This document shows, piece after piece, positions 16,301 to 30,149 of a DNA stretch of 64,000 nt. Made by a program: the position numbers and the translations under genes. The stretch's first letter is position 1. Each line of letters starts with the position of its first letter. Origin of the DNA: Paralichthys olivaceus (taxonomy: Eukaryota > Chordata > Actinopteri > Pleuronectiformes > Paralichthyidae); assembly GCF_024713975.1 (NCBI RefSeq), contig NC_091113.1, positions 10,924,501 through 10,988,500 on the forward strand. The letters run 5' to 3'. The notes beneath the pieces are model-generated. The model made no database searches. It had not been told where the DNA came from and was given only the letters and a program-made list of their open reading frames with translations.

Positions 16301-17420
16301 GTTGAAGGAGTGAGTCTTAAAGTGGAAAAGAGACAGTCAGGGAAACTCAGACCATGCTCAAGTGATGCTGTAAATACTTTCAACAATCCTTTAAACTAAC
16401 TGTTACGTGTCGGGGCTTCGGTTGTGAGAAACCGGATTTTTGCACTAATAAGCTAATGTTTTTAAACTCTACATTGAATTTGAATGAAAATATATTCAGT
16501 ATCTACTAGCTTTGTGATATTTAAGTGTGTTGTCAAAGCATAACATACCATGTAGAATCACATTATCAATGTAAAAAATAACAACAATAGCTAATAACTC
16601 ACTTCATTAAGAATTTACTCTCACATTAAAATCTGTTTGATTGATTATCTGTGAAAACAGATGTTTAGTTGTGAAAGCAGGTGTTTAGTTGTTAATTCAT
16701 TAGGATTTTTATTTATTTATTGCATTTCTCTCAACCTCTAACATAATGGACAGAACAGAACCTTGTGTTGAACAACCCTGGACTGGCACACAAAAAATAA
16801 AATGCAGTGATGCATTTGACTCCATTGACAGTGTTAACGCAAGGGTCCTTGTCAATGTCAAATAGAGATAAGAACTACAGGGGATGCATAGATTCTGTGG
16901 AATAAGAAAAGTATTATTAAAAATGTCTGGGCCAGCTGATTGATATATTCCAATACAGATTAACGACAATAACATGGAATTCATGTACATGAATGTGTGA
17001 ACGCTCCATGAGTGTCATCAGAACCAGGATAAATATATAAATATATATTTGTCAAATCTCTCGACTTTTTTTGAATCGTAGCAAGTTATGAATACCATAA
17101 TAACAACTGAGCCAATTTTACAGTTAATTTTGTTTTTAATTATACTGGTTAATGTCTTATGTGGAAAGCAAAATTGTTCTTACTTATTAGATCAAATCAA
17201 TAATAAGTAAGGTGTGTTTCCGCCCCAGGCACCTGTTCCCTGACAGAATGTTAGCTAAACTCGACAAGTTCCGGGTTTGATTACTTGATTAATTGATAAT
17301 TGTTCCTCCCGTCACTTTAATATTTCTACATTATTACCTTTTTATACACAGTCTGTGGTTCTTACCTTGCTCCTTTACTTTTTATCTGGATTCCATTTGT
17401 CTCTAAAGTTTGTAAAGTGC
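10352..17420. other. 7-kb intergenic region between kcnj12 and med24
   Basis: No credible gene is present. Open frames are short, unsupported by splice context and look random. Small features: a (TAG)n run near 11147-11166, a CA run near 16036-16058, and a 20-base tandem duplication at 16651-16690. Distal regulatory elements may lie here but cannot be recognised without alignment. Confidence 0.4.
16651..16690. repeat. 20-bp tandem duplication
   Basis: Two adjacent 20-mers, GTGAAAACAGATGTTTAGTT (16651-16670) and GTGAAAGCAGGTGTTTAGTT (16671-16690), differ at two positions. Confidence 0.8.
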
Positions 17421-17896
17421 GCCATCTTGTGATGCTAGCGCGAGCTCCGCGGTTTGTTTCCCTCTCTGGCCAATCAGCGACAGGAATACTCCCGCGTCAC
17501 CAGATGAACCAATGAGCGCGTATGTCTTTCAAAACAACAATGACGTACCTTGCATTGTGAAGCGTATGAGGGTGAAACGGTGAAGAAGCTGCAAAAATAC
17601 AGCAAACAGGTAAAATGTCGTTGTGACGCAGTGCAACTGGAGGTTATCTGCTTTTCTGCGGCATGTTGGAGGTTTTCCCGCAGCCAGCAGGACAAACTTT
17701 ACTTCAGTCGATTGGTGAATGACAACGGAAGCTAACGGCTAGTGGCCAAATAGCTAACGAGTAATGTAAAACAACGACAAGCTAAACCGAGTGGTACATA
17801 AAAGTTAGCAGGATGTAGCTGCAATGGCTGCGTGTTAGAGATTTGCCAAACCCCGAACATTACATTTGTGGCAAACGTGTTGCTGTTTGTAGCAGG
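17421..17896 (+). promoter_or_regulatory. med24: med24 promoter and 5' UTR
   Basis: GC- and CpG-richer than its surroundings and TATA-less. It contains a YY1-like GCCATCTTG (17421-17429) and two forward CCAAT boxes (17470-17474 in GGCCAATCAG; 17509-17513 in AACCAATGAG), 39 bases apart, typical of NF-Y sites in housekeeping promoters. A donor-like CAG/GTAAAA lies at about 17609. A four-codon upstream ORF (ATG GCT GCG TGT TAG) is at 17824-17838. The exact transcription start cannot be read. Confidence 0.55.
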
Positions 17897-20800
17897 ATGA
17901 AGGTGGTCAACCTGAAGCAAGCCATCCTGCAGGCATGGAAGGAGCGGTGGAGTGACTACCAGTGGGCGATCAACATCAAGAAGAACTTTCCTAAGGGAGC
18001 AACATGGGACTATCTCAACCTCGCAGGTTAGTGGAGAGAAAAGCTCTGTTCAATCATATCAATTGGAGTTTATTTAAATATCCCATGTACACAAATCCAA
18101 ATTAATGTCACACGTAACAATCAAATCACAATATGTATAACATTCACGAGGAAAGACAGTGTGTAGCAATGTATTCATGTAAAAGAGAATCTCTGACGAG
18201 ATGAGCAGCAATGACGTTGTAATGGTAATATATCTGAGTAGGCATATTGTATATATCAACAATCTAGTGGTAACCATAATCCCATTTCGTGAGCCACGAT
18301 CCTGGATCTGCTATGAGAAAGCACATGGACTCTGGGGAAGAAGTCACGTCAGTGGTATGTATCGATGAGACATTAATGTTGTGGAGAGCGAGAGGAGGAA
18401 AGAGAAGCTCCGTGTGACAGGAGTGTAGAAAATCTAGGCCTATAGCAGAATAATTAAGAGGTGGTCTTTTTTCTTTAATGCAGATTATTTGACATCATGT
18501 CACTTGTCTTACTGTCATCTTTTAATGGTACTATTTGTGTGTCAATTCCAGAGGCCCTGATGGAGCAGGCGATGATTGGTCCCTCTCCTAACCCCCTTAT
18601 TTTGTCTTACCTGAAATATGCTATAAGCTCACAGGTAAGGCAACACATTGAGTTTCAAACACAGTGTGTCAAAACAACAATGTTATTTTGGCACTTGTGA
18701 ACATTGCCCCCTCTCTCCCCAGATGGTGTCTTATTCCAGCGTCCTCTTAGCCATCAGCAAGGTAATTTATGCTTGATGCGAATGATGGTAGCGTGCACTT
18801 AAATGTAACATACCAAAGATTTTCATTATATGTGCCTTTTTGTTTTGTTAGTTTGAAGATTTTTCTCGGGAGCTGTGTGTCAATTCACTGTTGGAGATCA
18901 TGGACATGTTCTGCCATCGTCTTAGGTATGTGGAATTATCTGTGGTGTTTGTTTATCTCTCACGTTTTCCACTATTTAACATGCCAACTGTGAAATCTAG
19001 GTTTTGTATGTTAGATGGCCCATTAATATTGAAATGAAACTGTTCAAATTAAATCATGCAAAATTCTGATTCAAATTCAGAGATGAAATTGCACGAATGA
19101 AAGTTCTATCACACTTTGAATTAAATTTTTTTTTACAAACACAGTAAATACATAGTGAACACTTGATCTTCACAGTACAACACCAAGTCAGTAAAACATC
19201 AGGGACATCAAGGTAGTCCAGCTCCCCCAGGAAGACACATCCATATGTGCGGTCGCAAGAAGGTTTGCTGTGTCTCCCAGCACAGTCTCAATAGCATGGA
19301 GGAGATACCAGGAGACTGACCGTTACACAAGCAGAGCTGACCAGGGCTGTAGAAACGCATCAGCCTAGCAGCAGGAGCAGGTCCGGTATCTACTCCTTTG
19401 TGCGAGGAGGAGCAGGAGGAGCACTGCCAGAGCCCTACAAAATGACCTCCAGCAGGCTACTGGTGTGCATGTTTCTGACCAAACTGTCCTCTAGTGGGAC
19501 CTGTGCTCAAAGCCCAGCACTGTGCAGCTCGATTTGCATTCGCCATAGAAAACCTGAATTGGCAATGATGCCCTGATCCAAGTCTTGGAGGAGATCCTTC
19601 AGGACACTATCAGCTGACTCATCAGGAGCATGCCCAGACATTGTCAGGAGTACTTACAGGCACAGAGGGGCGGGCTATATACACAGTACTGAGTCACATT
19701 ATGAGTTGCCATTATGAAATTCAAGCAAGTTGGATCTGCCTGTGGATTGTTGGTGTGGTTTTGAATCCAGATTTGAATTGGTTTCCATTGACCGTTTTTT
19801 CTGCACAAATTACACAATGTGCATCAGTAAAGATTTTCAACTTGAATAATTTGTTCATCAAGATGTGATGTGTAATTTAAGTGTATCTTAATTCTTTTGA
19901 GCAGTGTCTATACTAAAATGAAAAGGTTGGTTTTGGTTTTATTGTTTACCAAACTGTTATTCCCTCTTTCTTGAAGAGCTCATCCAGAATACTTCTGTGC
20001 TCAGAGATCAGCCTTTTATATTTTTAGTGCACTTGTTAATCTTACTCTAGACTAACCGGTCTTGAATTTTAATATAAATTATTAATGCTGTTTATGAAGA
20101 GCTGGACATTCTGACTCTCAATTCTGACTTTGCAGCTGTCACGGGAAAGCAGAGGAATGCATCGGACTGTGTCGGGCTGTGCTGGGAGTGGTGATGTGGC
20201 TGCTGCAGGGCTGCGCCTGGTATTGTGAGAGGCTGAGAGAACTGGGCCCCTCGGTCAGCACAGAGGCCAGTCTGAGAGCCTGCCAGGAGAGGCTTCAAAG
20301 TCTGATGAACAGCACCAAGAACAGAGCCCTGGTCCACATTGCACGACTGGAGGAACAAGGTGATATTCTTGTATTTGAACACAATGACGATGATTCTCTC
20401 TTTGCCACTACTTAAACGAAATCAATCAGTAAACCAACAACTTTTCCTCCACAGGATCCTGGAGCAGTGTAGAGCAAGCAATGCAGAGAGTGACAGAAGG
20501 CCTCAGCAGTGTACCCAACCAGACACTGAGGACTAAACTAGAGGAGAGCTTATCACTAGTGAAAGGGTGAAGATTCCCATCTCGTTTCTTATTTATTCAT
20601 GATGTTCCTTTAAAGACAGTCAATCTCCCTCCTTCTAACTCTTCACTCTCTCCTCAGTGTTCCCCTGATGCTGTCAGAGCAGAGTGACCCTCCGGCCCAT
20701 GCATCCTTTCCTTCAGTCCACGCTTTCATCATGCTAGAAGGGACCATGAATTTGACAGGGGAGACACAGCCGCTAGTGGAGCAGTTGATGATGATCAAGA

Positions 20801-23800
20801 GAATGCAGGTGAAAATTTTAGTTTCAGATAAATGTGTTGGTAAATCTGTTGCACATCTTTTCAAGCTAGCAGCTCAAAATGATGAAGATATGAAGACTTT
20901 GAATAATGAGTTTTGGTCACTGGCCAGATGAAAGCCAGTTTTTCCATGTGTTTTACTTTATTAACTGCAGATGTCTCAAACTGTTTGTCCTCCTTAGCAA
21001 ATTCCTACTGCTCATTTTGTCCTGGAGGTCTGGAAGGCTTGCTTCACTGGCCTCATTGAGTCACCAGAGGGCACAGAGGAGCTCAAATGGACTGCGTTCA
21101 CATTCCTCAAGGTAAGATCTGTTCTGCTTGGTCTGTGACATTAACTTAATGGTAAAAGTCAGTTCTAAACTGGTGAGGGGAAACATATCCTTTTGATTTA
21201 ATAGTCTTAACTTGATTCTGTTATATATTATTATTTCCCTAAACTATTTCTATTTCTGTGCTAGATCCCACAAGTTTTACTGCGACTGAAGAAGTATCCA
21301 CAAGGTGACAAAGGACAGGTAAAACATGCATCTCTGATATTTTTCCAACAAATGAACAAACTGACTATCAAATCTATGAACTATTGCCAAGCAGATATTC
21401 TAATAAAGCCATAACTCTTAATATGCTTTTTAACTGTTGTATGCAATCCTTCTCCCCCTCTTTTCAATTTATTTTTCCAGGACTTCATGGAGGATGTAAA
21501 TATTGCTTTTCAGTACTTACTCAAGCTCACTCCACTGCTGGACAAAGCTGACCAGAGATGCAAGTGAGCAATGTTGCTGTGTTTGTAGTGTTATTGTAAG
21601 ACATTAGCAGATCAGCAAGCCATCTTTAATAAGCCTTCACCTCTCACGTTTTCATACTTTCTCTTGTGCATCTTTTCATAGTTGCGACTGTCTCGGCATG
21701 CTCCTACAGGAGTGTAACAAGCTTGGTCTGCTGTCAGAGTCTAATACAGCCACTCTCACCGCAAAACGGTACGGTTTGTCATCTCTAAAGGAATGCATAT
21801 GATGCAGAGCGTCAACAGGATTTTAATCAAGGATTAAATGCACCAGAAATCCTGTTTTCTGCCTGTTGTTATTTTATTTTTTATTTTTTTTGAACATGGA
21901 TGGATTTATTCACCATATTCACACAATATCACACCCTCCATATCCCCCAAACCCTCCTCTCTCTATCTCCCTCTCTCTCTGTCTCTCTCTGTCTCTCTCT
22001 CCCTCTCTCTCCCTCTCTCTCCCTCTCCCCTTGCAAATTTGATTCAGGACCGAGGACAGGGAGTTCGCCCCAAGGCTAAAGACAGCAGAAAATGCTAACA
22101 TCCAGCCTAACCCTGGACTTATCCTGAGAGCTGAGCCCACTGTTACCAATATTCTCAAGGTAGGGCACCGCAACCTGTTATAAACCCTACAGGGAATCCA
22201 TGATTGTTACAGTGTTGATGTGGAGCTTATAGTCTCTTCACTAGACTCATATCAGCCGATATTATTTGCGAGCCGATATTGGTCGTGCTCTAATATATGT
22301 ATAAAAAATTTACCAAAGTCACATGCTGATCACGTGTAACTGAAAGTGGTTCTCAAAGATCACAGCATATACTATGGTCAATACACCTTTGTAAAACCTG
22401 TCTCTTCTTGTTCATTAGACTGTAGATGCAGACCACTCCAAGTCCCCTGAGGGCCTTTTAGGGGTCCTGGGACACATGTTGTCTGGGAAGAGCCTTGATC
22501 TCCTCCTGGCAGCAGCAGCAGCCACTGGGAAACTTAAATCCTTTGCCCGAAAGTTTATTAAGTGAGTAAATGCTTAACATTTGACGTCATCTTCAGTCTT
22601 TAGACTCATGAATCGCATAATAAGATGCCAAGTAACAGCCATATTTGAATGGTCTTCAGATTATTAATGTTTTATGTCATATAAACGTGATTTATTTTTT
22701 TTTGTCTTTTGTTCTAGGCTCAATGAGTTTCCCAAGCACATCAGTGGTGAAGGATGTAAGTTCTGTCACTCGAGTGACATCTTCCAATGTGGGAATTCAT
22801 TTCTTCATTGACCATTTTATGAATGAAATATATTAACCCTGTGGCTTTTCCCCTCCTCTCTCTCTCAGCCAAATCTGCATCAGTACGGGCCCTGCTCTTT
22901 GACATCTCCTTCCTCATGCTCTGCCATGTGGTGCAGACATACGGTTCAGAGGTTAGTTAATGGCAAGTCAAGCTTGCTCTACATTAAATCTGCCTGCTTT
23001 TTCAATGTAAGACCACAAGATGTCCACAGAGGCTTGTGCATTACAGCCCTAACGTTATCTTCATTATCTTCAGTAAGAAAAAATTCTAGATTGTATTAGG
23101 GCTGAGTCATCTGTCTGTTTCGGTTGATTCGGCATTGTTTGATTCAAACTGTGCATGGCTTCCCCATATTTCCCGTCTCCAGGTGATCCTGTCAGACCCC
23201 AGCCCTTCAGGGGAGACCCCTTTCTTTGAAACGTGGCTGCAGACATGTATGCCTGAAGAGGGCAAGACTCTGAACCCAGACCACCCTTGCTTCAGACCTG
23301 AGCCTGGAAAAGTGGAGAGCCTGGTGACCCTGCTGAACAACTCCTCAGAGATGAAACTAGTGTGAGTTGCAGACAAATGTAAAATTAATTTTTACCACTG
23401 ATAAAAGGGTCATGTGTCCCCCTGTCTGGGAAGAACCCATTCTATTTTGACCCTGGCAGTGTTCCAATTCAGGGGCTGCGTACTTTGATGCTGCAGTCTA
23501 TGCAGGCTGGGTAAACCACAAAAGCAAAACGGAAATGAGAAGGTTTGATCTACAGAGGATATCCGTGGTTTTAGTCACCAGATTGTCCCACCCTTGTCAC
23601 TGTCGCTTACCAGCAGAGTTATATTTTCTGAGAAATAAATCAACAAGGTTCACACTTCTTCCTTTTTTATTTAAGTAAGAATTAGACAATCATGTAGGAT
23701 TATTCTGCCCTGGCGAACGGGCACACTCTACAAAGTGCCATTCTAGTTTTATGTATGATTTTTGTGAGAACCACTCAGCACACTTCACTTCACTGCTGAC

Positions 23801-26800
23801 AATGTTCTCTATCGTTTGTATATGTATATGTATATTTTATAAGTGGAGTTTCATCCCCTCTAAACAACTGGTTTCTTTTCATTTTAGTGAGAGATGGAAA
23901 ATAATTTCACAATTTTTCACATCTTTAAAACAGCATCACTTGAGGTTGCATTTTATATATGTATAATTCATAAACATGTAATACATTATTTATATATCTG
24001 TAATTATATACTTGTAAGCACGTATACATTTTTATGTATTTGTTAAAAACTACGACAAACCTGTTTTTAACTTCAGGTTCAAGACAGTGATAACTTGCAC
24101 TACTTCAGTGTTTCATTGTAATATTTGTGTTTTCATTTCAGTTTTGTTTCCGTAATGGAAATTTCTTTAACATGGCAAGTCATGCTCTAAATATGGAAGT
24201 TCCTTTGACGTATATTTGTTGTGACAGTCAGGTGAAATGGCACGAAATTTGCCTCAGCACCCCCGCTGCCATCTTGGAAGTACTGAATGCGTGGGAAAAT
24301 GGCGTGCTATCTGTGGAGGCAGTACAGGTTGGTGTAACTTTTTTATATTTGCCTTCCTGTAATTGAGAAATAGTCTTTCCACATGGTTGTTGCTTATCTT
24401 GTATTAGTAACCCTTCCCACTCATTACACGTCTGATTTTTTTTTTTTTTTTTTGACTCATTTCTCAAGTGTGCATGAGGAAACTCTGTGGAAACTGTTGA
24501 TAACTGCAACCAAAGTGACATCACATTTCTGATGTCTTAGCTTTCTCATTTTTTCCCTATTCCATTCAAGTTTTTGTACCACGTGTTTTAGTCAGAATCC
24601 TGTCTCCTTCCTTCCTCTTTTCTTTCTGCTGTCATCTCTCTCTGAGTGTAGAAGATCACTGACAACATTAAGGGAAAGGTGTGCAGTATGGCAATCTGTG
24701 CAGTGGCCTGGCTGGTCGCCCATGTAAGGATGCTGGGGCGAGACGAGAGGGAGAAACCCCAGACGATGATTAGACAACTTGTGACTCCGCTGTATGGGGA
24801 GAACACGCTGCAGTTTTACAATGAACGGTATAAATCTGTCTGAAACACACACGAACTGGGCACTCACATGTATTGTACATATCGCTTTAACGCTTGAAGG
24901 AAATCATGCCTGCGATTCCCATCATCAACCCAACCAACGATCAAAGTTTCCCGCTCGGGATACACTATATAGAGACATTTGTGCTTACATGCCATGTCGA
25001 GGGAAGTACCTGGGTCAGTGATAAACTCCACAACACGCAAATTTCAGTCTTGGATGGAAACGACGAAATGATCAACCAGTGTCCTTCCCTGTCCATTATT
25101 ACATGGAATAACAATATCCCCCTTTGCTCTCACCAGCGTCATCATCATGAGTTCCATCATGGAGCACATGTGCGCTGACGTCTTCCAACAAACGGCGGCA
25201 ACTCTGCGCCCCCCGATGGAGGGTCAGGAGCCGATACCTTACCGCAACCTGCTGCCCGCCAAAGAGCCCATCCACAAGGCCCTCAGCGTGCAGTTCCAGA
25301 CGGTGCTGCGCAAAGGCTGGGTGGACAGCCGCGCCCTACATCTGTTTGAGAGTCTTCTCAACATGGGAGGGGTTTTCTGGTTCACCAACAATCTGGTCAA
25401 GGTAAGAGGGTGAAGTAAAGTTAAGGTCATGATTAATCACTTAATCTAATTACCATTAAAAACATTTACAAAACAACATTACCAGTTTAATTGACTTACC
25501 CCTGGCTGGGCCGGATTCTGACAGAAAAATTTGAAATTGATCTGCTGATCCTTTCATCAAATCAATTGTTCAGCTCTGCTTTATTTACACACAATTACAT
25601 TTCTGACCAGTTATAGTACAACATTATGACTGTGTCAGAATAACTAATAATTAAGAACGTATTATGACTCTGTATAGAAGTCACTGTGGGTTTTACATCA
25701 GTAGGAAAGTGTATTGTGTCCCCCCCTCGCAGGACTGTGCATCAAATATGGGTGCTCATAAAAAAAAAAGAAATGGCTCCATCCACGAGTGGTCCTTGTG
25801 GAATTTAAGATGATAGAAATCCAAGCATCCAAAGAAACCTTACGCAGAGAGTATCCAACAGCCGCATTGAGGTGTGTAAAAGGAGCGTTGCATCTTCTTA
25901 CAGGAACTGCTGAAGGAGACTCGTCAGGAGTGGGCCAATCGGGTGGTGGAGCTGCTCTACAGCATCTTCTGTCTGGACACTCAGCAGATTACCCTCACCC
26001 TGCTGGGTACCATACTGCCCAACCTGCTCACAGACTCCGCCCACTGGCACAGCCTAGCAGACCCACCTGGGAAAGCACTCTCCAAGTAAGAGAAGCAGAT
26101 GTCAATGGTGGCAGTGGTTTTTTGTTTCCAGGCATCTGGTGTTGACTTTACTCTCCTGATGACTCCTCAGGTTGTCTGTGTGGTGCGCACTCAGCTCCTA
26201 CTCTTCTCACCACAAAGGCTCGTTCTCAGCGCGTCAACGCAAAAGGCAGCGAGAAGATATTGAGGTAAACTGGTAAACTATTTTGAGCAGGTGAAAACAA
26301 GGCCCATTGTCTTATCGATCTCTGCCACGCTGAAGTCTAAACAAATGCTTTGTTTGCCGCAGGACTACAACAGCCTCTTTCCCCTGGATGACACGCAACC
26401 ATCTAAACTCATGCGCCTGCTTAGCTCCAACGAGGACGAGCCTGTAGCCCTTTCCAGTCCAGGTCAGTCTATTAACGTCTGTTTTTTAATACACAGTCGT
26501 ACTATGAAACCTGGGACCATTCAGTCATCAGTGTGTCAGTCTGAGATGGGGATTATGCAAATACCAGATGGTTTTCAAAAGTAAAAAGACTTTGTGAGAT
26601 CCTGTTACGAGCATGTTGCCTCTTGTGAGCACTTGGACCTACAGATTTGTCTCAAGATTCATTATCTGTGGATCGTCTAGTACATCACCAAGTTCTAACT
26701 TGAGCCCTTGATGTGAGGTTTACTCAATCCTTTATAAGGAGCAAGTGACAAGTTTGATATTGAGAGCAACAAAGGGATTGTATTGTGTCTACTACTACTA

Positions 26801-29035
26801 CCCTTCTCATCCTGACCGACCTAAAGAACATTCAGAAAATCACCTCCGGGAATTTAAACCATTTCACTTTTAGATAAAGATACAGTAAGAAATTTCAACA
26901 GAGGTTATTAGAAGTCAGGGTGTTGCAAGACAAGAAGTCAGCCACTTTTCCTCAATGAGCTCATAAACTTGCGAAAAAAATCTGTGAGCTCCACCTTTTC
27001 CGATCAAAAGACCAGTCACTTAAAAACTTGATTAGTATTAAGAAAATCACTGTGTTTTAGGATTAGGCTTTTATTTTCATTTATATAAAATTGGAAAGAA
27101 AGAAAGAATCTGCCCCACTTCTGTAAAAGAAATGTTGAACTATCTAACATGGTTATTTTAGGAACAATGGAAGATTGTGTAAGAAAGGAAGCTTTTCACA
27201 ACCTGTAGTCAAGATTACGTTATGTCCACCACCAACACAATAGGAATAACTACAACTTCCCTGTTGACATACTCTAGTATTGTGTATGTTTTTTTATGTT
27301 AAATATCCATATGATCTGAAAACATTTGTCATGTCACCTATTGCATCATAGGAGACCGATCTATGAGCAGTTCCCTGTCTGCGTCCCAGCTCCACACCGT
27401 CAACATGAGGGACCCTCTGAACCGAGTCCTGGGTGAGAACTTTGGCCTTTATGTCCACTCAATGTCGTGTTGTGAGCAACTTACAAGGAGAAAGGAACCC
27501 TGGTGTTTCTACTCACGCTTTAAATAAAGGTGACAAATTATGTCTTGACTTAAAGTGTGAGGAATGAATACAGATGCAAGAAGTTAGTGAATGAATGAAT
27601 TTAGCTAGTTTGGAAATTATCCCCTTCAAAGTCACCAGATCCTTCAAATCCAGAGTAAAGTAGGAAAGGTTGCAGTTCTTCACGTTCGATTAAAAAATCA
27701 GCAGAAATATCCTTAAAAGTGGTTTCACTTTTCTCCAGTAGAGACAGACAGGCTTGTCAATTCTATGCCAAAGAGCACTGCATGTGTGCAGGTGCCTTGT
27801 GATGACTCAACACCTTTTATGAGACACTTCAGCTGTGTTCAGACATGAACGTCTGGAAAATTTGTTTTCCTGTCACATATGAAGGATCAGCAACATTCAG
27901 GTCAGGGTGTGCATCAGGGTAGAACATGCAGGACATGACATAAATTTGGCTGTGGAGAACATTTTTCTTTTCCTTTTTTTCAAAAATATAAATAATGTTT
28001 TATGTCATTCAAATGGAAGAAATCAAGAAGATTATTAGTCTAAACTCAGTAAATACATGTTTTTAATGTGCTGTAGTCCTGCAGAAATGACAATTTCACA
28101 GCTGCATAATATCATCTAACATCTAATCTCGAGGAGTTTGCATGTTGAGGCCAAATGGTAACTGTGATTGCAAAATAAAAAGTGTTGGGTAACGTTTATC
28201 AAAATAAAAATACAGTCTGTTTGGAGGGGGAGTTCATCAAGAGTCTAGTAACAAATCTCTGCTGAACTCAAAAGAATTTGCAATTACTTAAACAGTGTAC
28301 ACCACCTGTCCTCTCTTCCCCAGCAAACCTATTCCTCCTCATTTCCTCCATCCTGGGTTCCAAGATGGCCGGACCTCACACCCAGTTCGTGCAAAGTTTC
28401 ATGGAGGAGTGTGTTGAGTCGCTGGAGCAGGGAAGTCGCGGAAGCATCCTACAGTTCATGCCCTTTACTATGGTGAGTTATGAATTGGGAACAGAGGTCG
28501 GATGGGTGGAGATAGGGAGGAGGATGAGTGGCTGTTACATCAGACATTATTGGAAAGGTTTTGGATCACCATCCACAGCTGAGTGTTTCTTCTGCTTTTT
28601 GCAATCACATGTTTCAGGGTTGAGTGCTTTGGTTTTGAGTGATAAATCTTATAGTGAGATAGAAAGAGCATTCATACGATGAACTTTAAAAAACCTGGTT
28701 TAAGGATTCACTTTTTTGATGAATTTGTGGCCCACAGTGCATTCTGGGAAAATAATATGAAAGGATTGAGTAGCAATCAAGCTTTAACAATAGAGGGTTA
28801 GAAACAGAGATGGTTTAAATTTACTATCTGTTTCTCATGGTGAAAATTTAGTTTTTTCTGTTTCTTATGAGCCACTTCATCTGGCAAATAATCATTATCG
28901 GTCTTATTGTGCTCCCAGGTTTCTGAGCTGGTGAAGCTGCCTGCTCTGGCCAAACCTAAAGTCGTCCTGGCCATCACTGACCTGACTCTGCCGCTTGGAA
29001 GGAGAGTAGCTGCCAAAGCTATATCTGCCTTGTGA
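17897..29035 (+). CDS. med24: Mediator complex subunit 24 (25 coding exons)
   Basis: Tail-module subunit of the nuclear Mediator complex (TRAP100), linking activators such as nuclear receptors to RNA polymerase II. Exons by splice signals and phase: 17897-18026, 18552-18634, 18723-18761, 18852-18925, 20136-20359, 20455-20566, 20658-20808, 20998-21111, 21265-21318, 21481-21563, 21682-21768, 22048-22159, 22419-22561, 22718-22755, 22869-22951, 23183-23361, 24228-24327, 24652-24827, 25137-25401, 25904-26085, 26171-26264, 26363-26462, 27352-27432, 28324-28472, 28919-29035. They sum to 2970 nt, 989 codons plus stop, equal to the human length, and every phase joins. Recognisable segments include the start [70 protein letters not shown] and the end [15 protein letters not shown]. 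LxxLL motifs include LTPLL and LDLLL. The open frame continues upstream of the ATG, but without another ATG. No damage is seen. Confidence 0.96.
19150..19907 (+). mobile_element. internally deleted Tc1/mariner element in med24 intron 4
   Basis: The block about 19240-19380 translates, with stops, into the DNA-binding helix-turn-helix region of a fish Tc1-like transposase ([19 protein letters not shown], then RYTSRADQG). Sequence after about 19565 jumps to the extreme C-terminal end of the frame ([21 protein letters not shown]). The catalytic DDE core is therefore missing. The right end finishes in a TTTTGAGCAGTGT terminus, typical of this family. The left boundary is approximate. The copy is dead and lies within an intron, in the same orientation as med24. 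Confidence 0.75.
21951..22032 (+). repeat. CT-rich microsatellite in med24 intron 11
   Basis: An imperfect (CT)n / CTCTCCCT run of about 80 bases ends 15 bases before the exon 12 acceptor (GATTCAG at 22041-22047). It serves as an unusually long polypyrimidine tract for that acceptor. Confidence 0.8.
23470..23712. mobile_element. possible MITE in med24 intron 16
   Basis: Begins CAGGGGCTGCG and ends CTGCCCTG, whose reverse complement is CAGGGCAG, giving imperfect terminal inverted repeats. The same end sequence (AATTCAGGGGCTGC) is seen on the minus strand of the element at 49491-49799. No clear target-site duplication was found. Confidence 0.3.
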
Positions 29036-29245
29036 ACAGTGTGTAAATTTACATCAGTATTAAGTTAACATCCTGTTGGCCCAAGACTGTGTCAGAGGGT
29101 AAAAAGCTAATATACTTTGTTTTGTATCTGGCAGATTAATAAGAATTGTAAGGGATTCTGTTTGTTGGAGAATGTGTCTGTAGCCATTTATCTATAAACA
29201 CTGTTTTTCTACTGTTTTTTTAATGTTCCTTTTCACACTTGTCTA

Positions 29246-29251
29246 AATAAA
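29246..29251 (+). terminator. med24: med24 polyadenylation signal AATAAA
   Basis: AATAAA 211 bases after the med24 stop codon, in an AT-rich 3' UTR. It is the only canonical signal close downstream, so the transcript probably ends near 29270. Confidence 0.65.
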
Positions 29252-29269
29252 ATTTAGACTTAAACCTAC

Positions 29270-30149
29270 ACTTGAGATCCTGTTTCTGTTTGAGAGTAAT
29301 TACATAACCAAGTTTTATTTATGGTGCGTTTATAAAAACATATAAGGATGTCACAAACCCCAGTCAGTTGATTGGTCACATGGTAGCAAGGCTACCACAT
29401 GACATTATACGTACAAGGGCTGACAGACTATCACCTGACTGACAAAAGCTTGATCTCACCCAGTCATCAGTTGCATAATTTCCTCGAGGAAATCTGTCTG
29501 GGTTTGTGGTTGAAATAACGACACTTAAGTATCTATTTCACTTTTAGTTCCACTTCTTGATTCCACTGTCAGCTTCAATGGAATTTTATATATAATTTCA
29601 TTGATGAGGCAGCAACGTCAGCATGACTCAGTGCCTTAAATGATGTGAAACAAATAACTTTTAAGCAAACTGTTATTATTTTATTGAAAAGATCACAACA
29701 TACAGTTTTTACAATATTTTTCATTTCAAAATGTTGCCAACAACATAACGGTTCCATAATGTGCCCACATTCCCTCATATGAGTGTTAATAGTTGATAAT
29801 TCATACATGTGTCTGCACTTGCTGTTTTCTTACATATTACTGATATTAAACTGTTATGAAGAGAAATTCGAAGTATAGTATTTAGACTAATTATATATAT
29901 TGTTTAATTTTGTCTGAGATTTTTCATGATTTAGTTTTCAATGCTTTTGTGCGAACATGCGTTAAATAGTTGAAATCGGCAGGATAAAAACATAATGGAT
30001 CAATACAAAGCTTTGTTATCAAAATCAATCCCCCAAATAAATATTTAATATTCCACATTTATAAATAAATACATATATATAATTTAGAATATATTACAAG
30101 ATGACGATGATGTGCATGATGATGTGATCCCCAGAACTTTGAGCAACCT
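29270..30149. other. intergenic spacer between convergent med24 and csf3
   Basis: AT-rich, with no gene. On the minus strand AATAAA (plus-strand TTTATT at 29680-29685) could end a long csf3 3' UTR, but nothing confirms this. Confidence 0.35.

Noticed and set aside
17843-17896. 18-residue N-terminal extension of med24
   Set aside because: It begins at TTG, not ATG, and Mediator 24 starts MKVVNLKQ; the ATG at 17897 is in good context.
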